Shown here piece after piece: positions 1 to 9,310 of a stretch of 64,000 nt of DNA. Position numbers and translations under genes: made by a program. Under the pieces are notes generated by a model. That model did not search any database and was not told where the DNA came from. It saw only the letters and a program-made list of their open reading frames with translations. Numbering within the stretch: position 1 is the first letter of the stretch; every line of letters starts with the position of its first letter. Source of the stretch: Amblyomma americanum (lineage: Eukaryota > Arthropoda > Arachnida > Ixodida > Ixodidae); NCBI RefSeq assembly GCF_052857255.1, contig NC_135500.1:54771272-54835271 (forward strand), read 5' to 3'.

Positions 1-55
1 ATGTGGGAGAGTGTAGCTCAACATTTGATAACCAATTATCCAAGAACTCTAATCC

Positions 56-697
56 ATGAATTTCAACACCCCGTACGCCATCGCTGACGTGCCCCAGACA
101 GGGCGTCACAAATCTATCCTCATCACCTTTGTCGGCACCACCGCGATACCCAGAAACATCATCTTCAACTGGGGGATTTACCGATGCCACCTGTTTCGCC
201 CGAAAGCCGAGGCCGGGACGAACTGCTTGGCCGCCGCGCGGACGTCTGTACGAAACCGAAGTCTGCCCTCTGCCACCGCTGCGGTCACGCCCACAAGGCA
301 GTCCAGCCATTGACCTGTGCCCCCGCTGCGTCGTTTGCAAGAGGACCCGCGTCACGGGTTCGTGCCTGCGCAGTCTCAGGTTCGATCGGAACGGCCTGTC
401 GTCAGCGCCAGCTACCTCCAAGCCCCAACCTCCCCCACTACAGCCTTCCACCAAGCCCATGCTCAAGACCTCCCGGTTTTCTTTCCCGCCACCGTAGCCG
501 CTGTACCTCCCGTGTTGCCCGGTCTGCCAGCCGCCACCGCTCCGTCTCCTTCCCGCTTCTGCCCAAGTCCGAGGCGTCCACCGCCCCCGCCACTACCACC
601 AACTCAACCGTCATAACATCAACGGTAAGCCGTAAATCGGAGCTTCCCACGGCCCTCGAGGCCGCTATCGCTGCCCAGCACCTCCAAATTTAGGAGA
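56..697 (+). pseudogene. LINE ORF1 (gag-like) remnant with zinc knuckles
   Basis: ORF1 of I-type LINEs binds the element RNA. Here the reading is spread over all three plus frames. The frame from 56 carries 'FNWGIYRCHLFRPKAEAG', the usual lead-in to the knuckles. The frame from 184 carries 'CHRCGHAHKAVQPLTC', and the frame from 129 carries 'LCPRCVVCKRTRVTGSC'. These are the cysteine/histidine clusters of CCHC-type knuckles. The tail is Pro/Ser-rich, which is normal for these proteins. At least two frameshifts are needed to read it through, and no start codon can be trusted. The family call is firm, but the exact ends are approximate. Confidence 0.7.
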
Positions 698-823
698 TAC
701 CGCGTCAGCTGTGGGCCGCGCTATTGCGTCTGTCTCCTCTGCTCCTTCTTCTCCTTCTACAACAGCTCCCGCACCTCTACCACCTCCGCCTCCGGCGCCG
801 CCAGCTGATGAGCTGAAGAGCCG

Positions 824-1160
824 ATGAAAACAGGACCCTCGGCTGCGTCATCGCGTTCCTCCTCTCCCACCCGAAGGCTCCCGCACAGACGCCGATCCCC
901 GTCCTCCGTCGCTGTTGCGGCCGAGCATGACGTCGTTTGTCAAACAGCCTCGTTCTTGGAGGCATGTGATCAGCGCATCATGGGCCGCTTCGCGCAACTT
1001 GAGGAACGCGTCGCCAGTATCAACACCCGCATGGCAGCCATCGAATCTAAACTCACCGTCCTAGACACCTGGGTCGCGGCACTAGAAGCCCACCAGGGTA
1101 CGAGTGCCCACCTGTCGCTTCCCATCTATCCCACCCCTGCACTTTTTGCAACTCCGTCCG
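824..1160 (+). pseudogene. Coiled-coil C-terminal part of LINE ORF1
   Basis: An open frame of 162 codons begins at 824. After a Ser/Arg-rich start it reads 'FAQLEERVASINTRMAAIES' at about residues 56-75, followed by 'KLTVLDTWVAALEAHQ'. This is a short heptad-like helix typical of the end of ORF1 in this LINE group. The last third of the frame overlaps the start of the endonuclease ORF in another frame, which is the usual arrangement of ORF1 and ORF2. It is part of the decayed element, not a host gene. Confidence 0.6.
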
Positions 1161-1178
1161 AGGACGGCGCCATCCATC

Positions 1179-2262
1179 ATGGCCAGTCATCCGCCCCCCC
1201 CCCCGCATTTTTATCTCTGGCAGTGGAACTGTCAGGCGTTCCGTGGCAAACAGAGCACCCGAGCACCCTGCAGCTCCAACTTCACAGCCTCCCTCCTGAC
1301 ACTCCTGCGTAACAGCACTCCAGGAACTCCACCTCCCGTGAAGCTGCGCAACTGCGTCTCCTTCTGAGGCCTGCCCTAACATTGCCACGTTGACGTTGGT
1401 GCATCGCAACCTTTCTGACGCGCTGCACCAGCTAAACGTTTCGGACTGTGCCCATCTCTCGGAAATCCTTCCCAGCCGTTGCAGTGAGGGAAGCCTCTTC
1501 TTTCTCAACATGTACAGCTCTCCCAAAGCCCCTTCAAACCCTGTCCTCCTCGTCTTCCACAAAGTGCTCTCCTGCCAGTGCCCATCGAGACACCAATCCA
1601 AGCCTTGCCCTCGCCAAAAATGCTGACGATCTAACATAGACTAATACTGGGGTCTCCCTCGGTAGCGATCGGTACTTCTTATGCACCACTTTCCCTCTCC
1701 CGTCTCTTGACAGTAGCTCTACTCGCCTCACCCAGAGAGTTGACTGGGACCGCTTCTGCTCCACTCGTCCCTCTACTTCTTCTTCTGCTCCTATCACCGA
1801 TCTCTCTACCTAGACTAAAACCCTATTGGCGGACGTCCGTAATGCCGCATCCACACTCCATGCAGCACCACACTCCACTACGGAAGAGAGGCGTCTGCTG
1901 CACCTTCGGAGGCTTATCACGCTCTCGACCGCCGTTTGCAGGCCCAGAAACACAATCTCCGCCTCCGTTTGTACCACCTTGCATCGGACAAGGAGGAGCA
2001 CGGCTCCTTTCTTCTTCGGCAACAGTGGGGACAGACGTACGGTCGCATGGCCGGCAACCGGGGCCTCCGCGACACGTGGTCGCTTCTCAGGGTGCTTGAC
2101 CCTACACACAAGAGAGCATCCCAGCGCAAGGATATCGCCCATCTCCTTCTCTCCGCCGCACTTACTAATACCTACTTCCGGTGGCCCTTTGGAACTATTA
2201 CCTCTGCACTGACCTCCTACTACTCTTCGCACCTACTCCGGATCTCTCAACCCCGATCTTGA
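1179..2262 (+). pseudogene. LINE ORF2 endonuclease domain and pre-RT linker, broken
   Basis: ORF2 begins about 1179 with 'HFYLWQWNC', the asparagine-bearing first motif of the APE-type endonuclease that nicks target DNA. Further pieces are 'LVHRNLSDALHQL' and 'LFFLNMYSSPKAPSNPVLL' at 1390-1560, in other frames. The linker at about 1990-2110 reads 'GQTYGRMAGNRGLRDTWSLL', the conserved block ahead of the RT in this family. At least four frame changes are needed. The final codons before the interruption encode 'SLGEVHAAL'. The frame resumes after 5386 with 'LLTLLNTSGPGVNRVINKAL', which shows that both halves belong to one copy. Confidence 0.75.
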
Positions 2263-2290
2263 TAAGAATATCTCTCTAGGCGAGGTTCAT

Positions 2291-2298
2291 GCGGCGCT
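2291..2298. repeat. Left target-site duplication of the TIR element
   Basis: 'gcggcgct' here matches 'gccgcgct' at 5379-5386 with one difference. The two copies flank the TIR element at 2299-5378 and lie at the point where the I-type LINE frame is interrupted. Eight base pairs (nine if one more mismatch is allowed) is the size seen for hAT and P-type elements. The class of this element is otherwise unknown. Confidence 0.6.
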
Positions 2299-2373
2299 AT
2301 AGAGGTTCGTACTACTAACTAGAGGAAAAGCTGGCGGCGCTGCACCTCGGCCACCATGGGCGCTCAAAGCATC
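2299..2373 (+). repeat. Left terminal inverted repeat of the TIR element
   Basis: It starts 'atagaggttcgtactactaa' and ends 'cgctcaaagcatc'. Its inverse is at the right end of the element, split by the LINE insertion. About 60 of 75 positions agree by eye once small gaps are allowed. Confidence 0.7.
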
Positions 2374-2791
2374 AAAGGGCGATGAGCTACTTGGTGCTGG
2401 ACAGTCAGTTTTTTTTTCTGGAACACAGAGTGGCGTTACTGAGCAGTCCCATTCTGTCCACGGTGCAGACGAATTTGGCGCGAAAGTAGTGGGCAAAAGC
2501 CATAGTGGCGAAAACGCAACAACACACGACGCCGATGAAAGGTTTTTGGTTTCTGAAGTGTCATTAAAAACCTTAAATTGTTCAACCAACGCGATTAGCT
2601 ACTTGGTGCGGGACAGATGGTTTTTATTTTCAGGAACACAGAGTGGCTTTACTGAGCAGTCCCATTCCGTCCTCAGTGCAGACGGCTTTGGCGCGAAAGT
2701 AGTGGGCAAATGCCATAGTGGCGAAAACGCAACAGTACATGACGCCGATGAAAGGTTTTTGGTTTCTGAAGTGCCTTTAAAAACCTCTTAA
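2320..2791 (+). CDS. Uncharacterised open frame with 71-residue tandem repeat
   Basis: One frame stays open from inside the left terminal repeat to the stop at 2789-2791. It reads 'SGTQSGVTEQSHSVHGADEF' in the first unit and 'SGTQSGFTEQSHSVLSADGF' in the second. Both units continue with 'HDADERFLVSEV'. Substitutions between units are mostly mild. No ATG lies at a sensible place, so this may be the interior of an exon or a chance open frame in a repeat. I do not recognise the protein and assign no function. Support for real coding comes only from the codon-multiple period and the conserved peptide. Confidence 0.3.
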
Positions 2792-2800
2792 ATTGTTGAA
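2385..2800 (+). repeat. Two 213-bp tandem units inside the TIR element
   Basis: Unit 1 runs from 'agctacttggtgctggacag' at 2385. Unit 2 starts at 2597. The block 'ggcgcgaaagtagtgggcaa' recurs at 2477 and 2690, exactly 213 bp apart. Unit 1 lacks one T in a T-run near 2410-2418, so spacing at the start of the units is 212. Identity is roughly 90 percent by eye. Because 213 is 71 codons, the repeat preserves reading frame. Confidence 0.85.
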
Positions 2801-3097
2801 ACAACGTTTTTTTTCAAACATATCTCTGTTTGAAAGTGCGCTTGTTAAGCACGAAACATTGGCTTTTGTGGTCTGCACTACTTGGCCAATAGCAGAGCAA
2901 GCCATCGCTTATTTTGGGCAAACTGTACTTTTACATGCTTTTCGGCCATTTGTGCCATATATAGACAGGATATTGAACATTAAGACATTCTTGATTATCG
3001 AACAACGTTTGTTTTTACATTATTTTTTGCCCAAAATTTGTGGTTCTGCAGTCGGTAGCTATTCGCCCCAGGATGCTTAGAGCGCCCATGGTGCCGG

Positions 3098-3103
3098 AGG
3101 CGG
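3098..3103. repeat. Target-site duplication of the CR1-like LINE, left copy
   Basis: 'aggcgg' here and at 5331-5336 flank the LINE. Both copies lie inside what was one continuous right terminal repeat of the TIR element, which dates the LINE as the later insertion. Confidence 0.5.
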
Positions 3104-5330
3104 TCTTCACTTCACTTCACTTTAATACCTTAAAAACCCTCGTTAGAGGGTATTACATAAGGGGTGGGGCATACAGAAATGAAAAACAGAAAGACTAACA
3201 GATAAGTTGAAAGTTATACAAATATAAGATTATCACTAAGCAAGTACACGCGTGATTTCTTCGATGAACAATGATTGGCATGTGATAGCAGCAAGTTCAC
3301 GGGGAAGGCCGTTCCAGTCGTTCGCGGTCCGGGGGAAGAATGATGAAGAAAATTTAGTGGTGCGGGCGCGAGGTCGTGACACTTGCTGCTGATGGCCGGT
3401 GCGGAGGGAGATGCGTGGTGGTGGTGCGCAGATGTAGGGTTCCTGTCGTAGCTCAGAGTAAGAAAACTTGTGAAACAAACATAAACTAGCAATGTAGCGG
3501 CGATGAGCAAGGGTAGGTAGGCTGGACTGTGATTTGAGGGATGATATGCTGATATCAAAAGAATACGATGAATGAATGAATCTAGTTGCTCGGTTTTGAA
3601 CTGCTTCAATTGAATTACAGAGATATGCTTGCTTTGGAGACCAGATGGGAGATGCGTATTGTAGTTTTGATCGGACTAATGATTTGTATGCGAGGAGCTT
3701 GACATGCTGAGGAGCAGAGCGTAGGTGACGCTTTAAGAATCCTAGTGTTCTGTTGGCGGATGATATGATGTTTGAAATATGCGTATTCCATGTAAGATCA
3801 TGACAAATATGAACACCAAGGTATTTGTATGATTGGACAAGATCGAGAGGAACGTTAGATATGCTGTATTGGAACAGAAGAGGGTAACGGCGACGATGGA
3901 ACGACATATATTTGCATTCACTTGTGTTAAGTGTCATTAGCCATTCACTGCACCAGTCTTGTACATGAGTTAAATTATTTTGAAGAGATTGTTGGTCAAA
4001 GGTGTTAGTGACTGTTCTGTAAATAACACAATCATCAGCAAACATCCGAATATGGCAATCTAATTTCTCAGGTAGGTCGTTAATATAAATTAGAAACAAG
4101 AGTGGCCCAAGGACGGATCCTTGGGGCACGCCTGAGGAGACTGGTAGGAGGTCAGACATTTGGTTATTGACAACGACTGATTGGAAGCGGTGAGTTAAGA
4201 ATTCTTTTATCCATGCTAGTATGTCGGGATGCAAGTTTAGGCGAGAGAGTTTCAGAAATAAGTGGTTATGAGGTACCTTGTCAAATGCTTTAGCGAAGTC
4301 GAGAAAAATTGCGTCAGTTTGGAGGTTAGCATCAAGATTGGCATGCAAGTCATGAACGTAAAGTGATAGTTGACTTTCACATGAGTATCCTTTGCGAAAT
4401 CCGTGCTGCGATGGGTGAAAAAAGTTATTTGAATCCAGAAAATGCATTGTTAAAGAATAAATGACGTGTTCCATGAGTTTACATGGTATGCTGGTGAGTG
4501 ATATGGGTCGGTAATTAAGTAGTGAATCTTTGTTACCCGACTTGTGGACCGGAACGACCTTCCCCACTTTCCAGTCATGGGGTATGACACCTGTAGAAAG
4601 AGACTGTGAGAACAGCAGGCATAAAAATTTGGCAGAAGTATGGTTAACGTTTTTTAGTACCTTGGTGTTGATTTCGTCAAAGCCGGCAGATGATGACAGT
4701 TTTAGTTTATCTATGAGACATGATATGCTGGCCTCAGAGAAAGTAACGGCTGGCATTAAACTTCTTTGGTCATTTGCTGTCATGAGGGGGGGCGGTTCCT
4801 GTTCATGAGTGAATACAGATGCGAAGGCAGAATTAAATATGTTAGCACACTCGACATCAGAAACAGCACGCCCGGAATCATCAGTTAAGGTAATAGTGCG
4901 TATAGATTGCGGATTTAAAAGCTGCCAGAATTTAGTCGGGTTATCTTTAAGTATGTTAGGAAGGTCAGTATGATAAAATGAGCGTTTAGCGTTTTTTACT
5001 GCGACCAGGTATGTCTTTTCGGCAGCGTAATATTTTTCCCATGCGTAGTCATTGCCAGTCTGTTTAGCACTGCGGAACAAGCGTTTCTTTTTGTTTTCTA
5101 GTCTTCCTAGAGCCTTGATAAACCATGGTTTCTGTTTGGTTGCGCGGAAGCTGCATTTGGGAACATATTTGTTAGTAAGTTCGTTGATTTTATGAATAAA
5201 CATCGACCAATTTTCGTGGATGGTTTGTTCCGGGAAAGAGTGCTGAAAAGATGGGAAATAAGCTTCCAACGCCCTGTTTATAGCCTCATAGTTACCTTTG
5301 TTATAAAGGAAGCTCCATGCAAACTCCGAA
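3104..5330 (-). mobile_element. 5'-truncated CR1/Jockey-like LINE
   Basis: On the minus strand the element runs from a truncated 5' end near 5330 to a 3' tail of 'gtgaa' repeats at 3104-3120. The last part of the endonuclease region, the whole RT and the C-terminal domain are retained. It lies inside the right terminal repeat of the TIR DNA element. Its single long open frame, with no stop over 677 codons, makes it one of the youngest insertions in the window. Confidence 0.85.
3236..5269 (-). CDS. LINE reverse transcriptase ORF2, truncated N-terminus, intact frame
   Basis: The frame is open for 677 codons and continues upstream to the truncation at 5330, so the first ATG is not the true start. 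The reverse transcriptase would copy element RNA at a nicked target. Visible motifs in order are 'VVPVHKSG' and 'NYRPISLTSIPCKLMEHVI' (fingers), 'QHGFRKGYSCESQL', 'IFLDFAKAFDKVPH' (first catalytic aspartates), 'GVPQGSVLGPLLFLIYINDL', and 'MFADDCVIY' with the FADD box. A thumb region 'YKYLGVHICHDLTWNTHI' and a C-terminal helix-rich part follow. The endonuclease is almost entirely missing, so this copy could not start its own insertion. The family resembles the LINE at 38341-43074, which shares 'NYRPISLTSIPCK'. Confidence 0.85.
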   Translation of the reverse strand: MEAYFPSFQHSFPEQTIHENWSMFIHKINELTNKYVPKCSFRATKQKPWFIKALGRLENKKKRLFRSAKQTGNDYAWEKYYAAEKTYLVAVKNAKRSFYHTDLPNILKDNPTKFWQLLNPQSIRTITLTDDSGRAVSDVECANIFNSAFASVFTHEQEPPPLMTANDQRSLMPAVTFSEASISCLIDKLKLSSSAGFDEINTKVLKNVNHTSAKFLCLLFSQSLSTGVIPHDWKVGKVVPVHKSGNKDSLLNYRPISLTSIPCKLMEHVIYSLTMHFLDSNNFFHPSQHGFRKGYSCESQLSLYVHDLHANLDANLQTDAIFLDFAKAFDKVPHNHLFLKLSRLNLHPDILAWIKEFLTHRFQSVVVNNQMSDLLPVSSGVPQGSVLGPLLFLIYINDLPEKLDCHIRMFADDCVIYRTVTNTFDQQSLQNNLTHVQDWCSEWLMTLNTSECKYMSFHRRRYPLLFQYSISNVPLDLVQSYKYLGVHICHDLTWNTHISNIISSANRTLGFLKRHLRSAPQHVKLLAYKSLVRSKLQYASPIWSPKQAYLCNSIEAVQNRATRFIHSSYSFDISISSLKSQSSLPTLAHRRYIASLCLFHKFSYSELRQEPYICAPPPRISLRTGHQQQVSRPRARTTKFSSSFFPRTANDWNGLPRELAAITCQSLFIEEITRVLA

Positions 5331-5378
5331 AGGCGGGGCGCCAGCTTTCCCTCCAGTTAATAGTAAGAAACTCTATGT

Positions 5379-5386
5379 GCCGCGCT
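5379..5386. repeat. Right target-site duplication of the TIR element
   Basis: 'gccgcgct' is the partner of 2291-2298 and marks the point where the I-type LINE resumes. Confidence 0.6.
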
Positions 5387-7425
5387 GCTCACGCTCCTCA
5401 ACACTTCGGGCCCTGGGGTGAACCGCGTCATTAACAAAGCACTCTGGAACCTAGACACGTACCCCTTGCCTCGAAGCCCTTACTAGCCTTATCAATACAC
5501 ATTGGCAAGCTGGCACTCTTCCACCTCGTGGACCCATGCACGTGTCTCTTTGATTCCCAAACCCGGCAAACCTATTGCCCTAGAACAGCTTTGCCCCATC
5601 TCTCTCACCTCCTGTCTTGGCAAGCTGTTCGAGCACGTCATCCTGGCCCCCCTGCAGACCTATCCGAATGACCACATGTATCCGGACTCCTTGTTCAGCT
5701 TTCGTCCCCAATTGTCCACCCAGGATGTCATGCTCCAGCTTTCCGAGGGTGTCACACAACAAATGCACTCGAGCAATCCTGGCACTGGACCTTACCAAAG
5801 CATCCGACAATGTACATGACACCGCAATTTTGGACTCTCTCTCTCTCCTCTCTAAGCCGTATCCCGTATCCATTCTTACGTCACCGCATTCCTCGCCCGC
5901 CGCACTGCCGAAATCTCCTACCGCCCGCTTCCTCTTTTTTCTCCCTTGGCAACAAGGGTACCCCCCAAGGTTCTGTATTGTCCCCTCTCCGTTTCAACAC
6001 AACCCTCTTCCCGCTGGCACGTGCTCTGCGCACTATCCCAACTCTGTCTCATGCCTTCTGTGCCCATGACATCACCCTCTGGGTCACCACCGGGAATCTT
6101 GTCGACATGGAGACCACCCTCTTAGCGGGTCTGGACGCGGTGGTGACTCACGCCCGTGCTATCGGGTTGAGCTGCGCTGAGAGAAAATCGGAGCTTTTGC
6201 TCGTTTTGCGTCAGGGGTGGCCCCCTTTTCGCCCTCTCCACTCACTGTCCACCTGGAAGGCACACCCATCCCTCTCGTCTCTACCCTTCGCATCCTTCGA
6301 CTATTTCTTCAGCCCAATGGCAGCACACCGCCCTCATCACTCGACTCACATACACTGTACGTCAGACCATCCGCCTCATATGCCGCATGGCCATTCGCTA
6401 TCACGGCATGCGTGAACACGGACTCCGCTGCCTGGTCCAGGCATTTGTTCCAATCTGCTTCATGTATTCTCTTCCGTATCTCTTCCTTTCTCGCACCGAG
6501 GAGGACAAAGTCAATAGAATCATTCACCAGGCGTATAAGTCGGCGCTATTCTTCTCACATCTACCTCGACGGCTCGGCCACCGTCCATGGGTGTCCACAA
6601 TTACCTTACGGAGCTGATACAGGCCCATCGAACGGCTAGCTCCTCCATCTCTCCCGCACACTCCTGGGTCGCTCAATGGTCTTCCCTCTTACCCCCTTCG
6701 CACTTCACTGCCCTTCCTTCCCTTACCTCCTAACCGTTCATCCCCTCCCTAAGAATATGCATCCTGAACACCATCCCTCCCGTAGAGCAGTGCGAGCCTC
6801 CGCACTCTAGTCTGAGCACGCACGGAAACTCCCCGTGGCTCACGTGGATGTCGCCTCTTACCGCCGCTGCCCAGACCACACCCTTGCAGTCACTGACAAC
6901 ACTCTTCGACCCACTCTTACTGCCTAAGTCTACACTTCGACTTCTGTAGACGCAGAGGAGGCTGCCATTCCACTTGCCATCACGCAAAACTCCGCGGAAT
7001 ACATTTTCACTGACTACGAACCTGCGGTCTACATCTCCGCGGTTGAACGCCGGCAATCGATACGTGCGACGCGCTCCTCACGTACCATGATATTACCATG
7101 ATAATACCGTACCATGATAGTACCATATATTGCCGCCTCTCTCAGCTCACTTGACCCCTCTCTGCACTAATTTCTTACCCATCACCAACGCTTGCGGCGC
7201 CAACTAACGGCCCACACTTTTCTTACTCCCGCACGTTTTGTCCTCCTCCACCCCGGAACTTACTCGACGGCCTGACGCTTATGTGACAACCCAAGAGCCG
7301 ACTACGCTCATAGCTTATTCTTCCGCCCTGCATATTCGCCCCCTGCCTCTTGGCATCTAGCCAGTCCACAGCAGTGGGAGGCTGCATTGTCCAACACAGA
7401 GCTGGATATCCAACTTCGGCTGGTG
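5387..7425 (+). pseudogene. I-type LINE, second half: RT and RNase H, broken
   Basis: This continues ORF2 of the element begun at 1. RT pieces are 'NRVINKALWNLDT' (about 5410-5460), 'ARVSLIPKPGKPI' (5533-5578), 'DSLFSFRPQLSTQDVML', then 'NKGTPQGSVLSPL' (5950-5990) and 'HDITLWVTTG' (6066-6100). In the last, the FADD box has become 'CAHDI', so an active-site position is lost. The thumb reads 'AIRYHGMREHGLRCLVQAF' (6387-6450). An RNase H remnant at 6930-7060 shows 'TSVDAEEAAIPLAI' and a decayed 'FTDYEPAV'. The C-terminus 'QQWEAALSNTELDIQLRL' is at about 7360-7425. Many frame changes are present. RNase H supports the I-superfamily call. Confidence 0.75.
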
Positions 7426-7830
7426 AACTGCGCAGACGCTACATGCACATTTGTGATGGCGGCACAGATATCTGTGATTGTCATCTCTGTGAAGCTGTAA
7501 GCTGCGGTGTCCATCCGCATCCCAATTTGTAAACTTGTGTGTGAAGTGTTTCTTGCGAGGTTGTTTAAACGGGACAGAGACAAAGTAGTGGTCGCTGCCT
7601 AATGTTTGATTTGTCCTGTTCCAGATGATGTCCACGAGGTTGCGGCTGAGCATCAGGTCTGAACTGGTGTCCAGACAGATGCTATAGGCGATTCTGGTGG
7701 AAGTGTGGAAGTTATTGTGCACGGTGAGTAGGAGGTCCCACAAAAATGAACACAGGCGTTTCCCCATGCCCGGGGTGGCTCGGTAGCACCAATCAGTATC
7801 TTCACAATTGCACATCAGCCGGAGCTTTCC
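7425..7830 (-). pseudogene. LINE endonuclease fragment, opposite strand
   Basis: A minus-strand open frame from 7815 contains 'SICLDTSSDLMLSRNLVDII' followed by 'TLGSDHYFVSVPF', the terminal S-D-H motif of an APE-type LINE endonuclease. The tail continues in a second minus frame as 'FTEMTITDICAAITN'. It butts directly against the 3' end of the plus-strand I-type LINE near 7425. RT and C-terminal parts are missing. It is a scrap of a different, inverted LINE copy. Confidence 0.65.
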
Positions 7831-8574
7831 ACGGCGGGCGTTGCATCAAACAAACCAGCTTTCCTTTGAACGCATCAAAGTGCAGCTGTGTTCTAAGCAG
7901 AACACGCCTTCATGCACCCCGCGTGCGACGCCGTGCATGTAAGACTGAACTTTTAGGGGCAAAAAACAATGAAAAATATGCGTTAGTCTATGACTAACCT
8001 GGTTTAAATTACAACACAACCAAGCATAGCAAAACCTTTCGCTTTGCATAACCACGCTTACATGAGCAAAACTGCAACCATTTTTGTTTCAAATTTTGTA
8101 CTCCTTCAATTGTATCACACTGCACTATTTGTCAGCTGAGAAGTTAGAGTTGCTTTTGCCCTTTGTTAGGTGTCTTCACTGCTTCCCATTCTAATACGGA
8201 AGTGTGAAGTAACAAAGCAATCACCATTAGCAAATTAGTTATTGCGGAGAAGACGAAGACACTTTGGTGTGCGCCGGCTGTCGAGAGGTGTGTGAGTTGG
8301 AAATACCTTAAGCATATTATCTTGTGTCTAAGTAATTTAGCTCTTGCTTGCCTTGACATGAAGGGTTTAGCGGTCCGATGTTAACCGCAGTGTACGGAAA
8401 ATGTCACTTTATCGAGCTCCGGAATGAAAAAGGTGCAGCGGGCGTTACAAAAGTACAAACTCATCAGACTTGTGACTGCTTACGTGTGTGAATGCGAGAG
8501 AATTATATTTCCACGCGTGAACGTTTTAGAGTTATGCGTCGCTTGCCACTGCGCCGGAGGCCGAGAGAGAGGGA
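7831..8574. other. Unassigned stretch
   Basis: The stretch is AT-leaning with only short open frames. None has recognisable domains, splice-flanked coding, or RNA structure I could support. Nothing is called here. Confidence 0.5.
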
Positions 8575-8810
8575 AAGAGAGGAACGTTATTGTGCAGACG
8601 AATTCGGGCCCCTGGGTCATCGAACGACCCCACCACACTCTAAGGTTCATGCCTAAAATGTCCATGACGCTGGCAGCGCGGCTGGCGACGACCTTTTGTC
8701 TTGCCGGGTCCAAGGAGCGTAGTGAGGTCTCCCAGTCTTCCCATGTCTGGAGCAGCACCGGCCCCCCGGGTGGAGGCGAAGCCGGGTAGGCCAGGAGGAC
8801 AATCTGAGTA
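8575..8810 (-). mobile_element. 3' end of an I-type LINE
   Basis: On the minus strand 'LLQTWEDWETSLRSLDPARQ' is followed by 'AASVMDILGMNL'. This is the conserved C-terminal tail of the I-type LINE ORF2, equivalent to 'WEAALSNTELDIQ' near 7400 and 'WEAWETLLRSEAP' near 12370. A short 3' untranslated part ends near 8575. Only the last 80 codons or so are present. Confidence 0.65.
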
Positions 8811-9310
8811 CCGCTCGAGCCGGAGCCCGAGCTTCCTGTTCGCGCCCCTGTCGCACTGCTGCCTTTTCACATTGTCGCAGCTCAACGTCGGCTGCACGCT
8901 TCTACCGTTTGATGTTCTCTTCGCGGTTGTGGAGTGCAACGTGTCCTTGACGCCGCAACCGTTTGAGACTAACTTGGCGCGCTCGTACCTTATTGGTGGT
9001 CGTCGGCCGCGCTGTTCGCCTCTACAGCCGTCGTGCAACGTTCCTCTTCTTCCTTGTTTCAACGGTGGCAGCGTACTTTCGTGGGTGCCCTCGTCTTCAT
9101 GTCGATGTAGACGCGGTTGCCTGGCAGGCCGCAGACGTTGACGTCGACACAACGTCGACGAGGGAGTGTGAGAGACAGTGACTCGCGTGCGGCCGCGCAA
9201 CCCTTCTCAGAGGTTTCTTCAGGCTGTTGCCGCATGAGTGCTGGCACGACCTGGTCAGGCGGCAGGTGGTCTGATGCCGACACCTGCTCAGATCTCTGCT
9301 AAGTTTTCAG
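8811..9310. other. GC-rich segment with unassigned open frames
   Basis: Base composition shifts sharply to GC-rich here. A minus-strand frame (9059-9283) reads 'RCVDVNVCGLPGNRVYIDMK' near its end, which looks protein-like but was not recognised. A plus frame (8701-9141) is open but Arg/Ser/Cys-rich and probably a composition effect. This could be another LINE piece or an unknown exon. Confidence 0.25.

Larger units (their letters stand above)
1..2298 (+). mobile_element. I-superfamily LINE, 5' part, decayed
   Basis: This is the first half of a non-LTR retrotransposon whose second half resumes at 5387. The strand is C-rich, as is usual for this family in ticks. In order it carries remnants of a gag-like ORF1 with zinc-knuckle cysteines, a coiled-coil stretch, the start of an apurinic-type endonuclease, and the linker before the reverse transcriptase. 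Many frameshifts and stops are present, so it is dead. It is cut at 2298, inside the codons for 'EVHAAL', by a TIR DNA element. The left edge of the element lies outside the window. Assignment to the I superfamily follows from the combination of zinc-knuckle ORF1, endonuclease, RT and RNase H; the exact clade is not certain. Confidence 0.8.
2299..5378 (+). mobile_element. Non-autonomous TIR DNA transposon, split by a LINE
   Basis: Removing the LINE at 3104-5330 and one copy of its target repeat leaves an element of about 850 bp. Its left terminal repeat (2299-2373) is matched in inverse by the right one (3072-3103 joined to 5337-5378). The match runs over about 70 bp and includes 'gaaaagctggcg', 'accatgggcgct' and 'aagcatc'. 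The interior holds two 213-bp tandem units and then about 270 bp with no recognised content. It sits inside the RT-proximal part of the I-type LINE. No transposase is present, so it is probably mobilised by another element. Its superfamily is not determined. Confidence 0.75.

Noticed and set aside
129..697. Several overlapping plus-strand frames as separate genes
   Set aside because: They are frame-shifted pieces of one LINE ORF1 in C-rich DNA.
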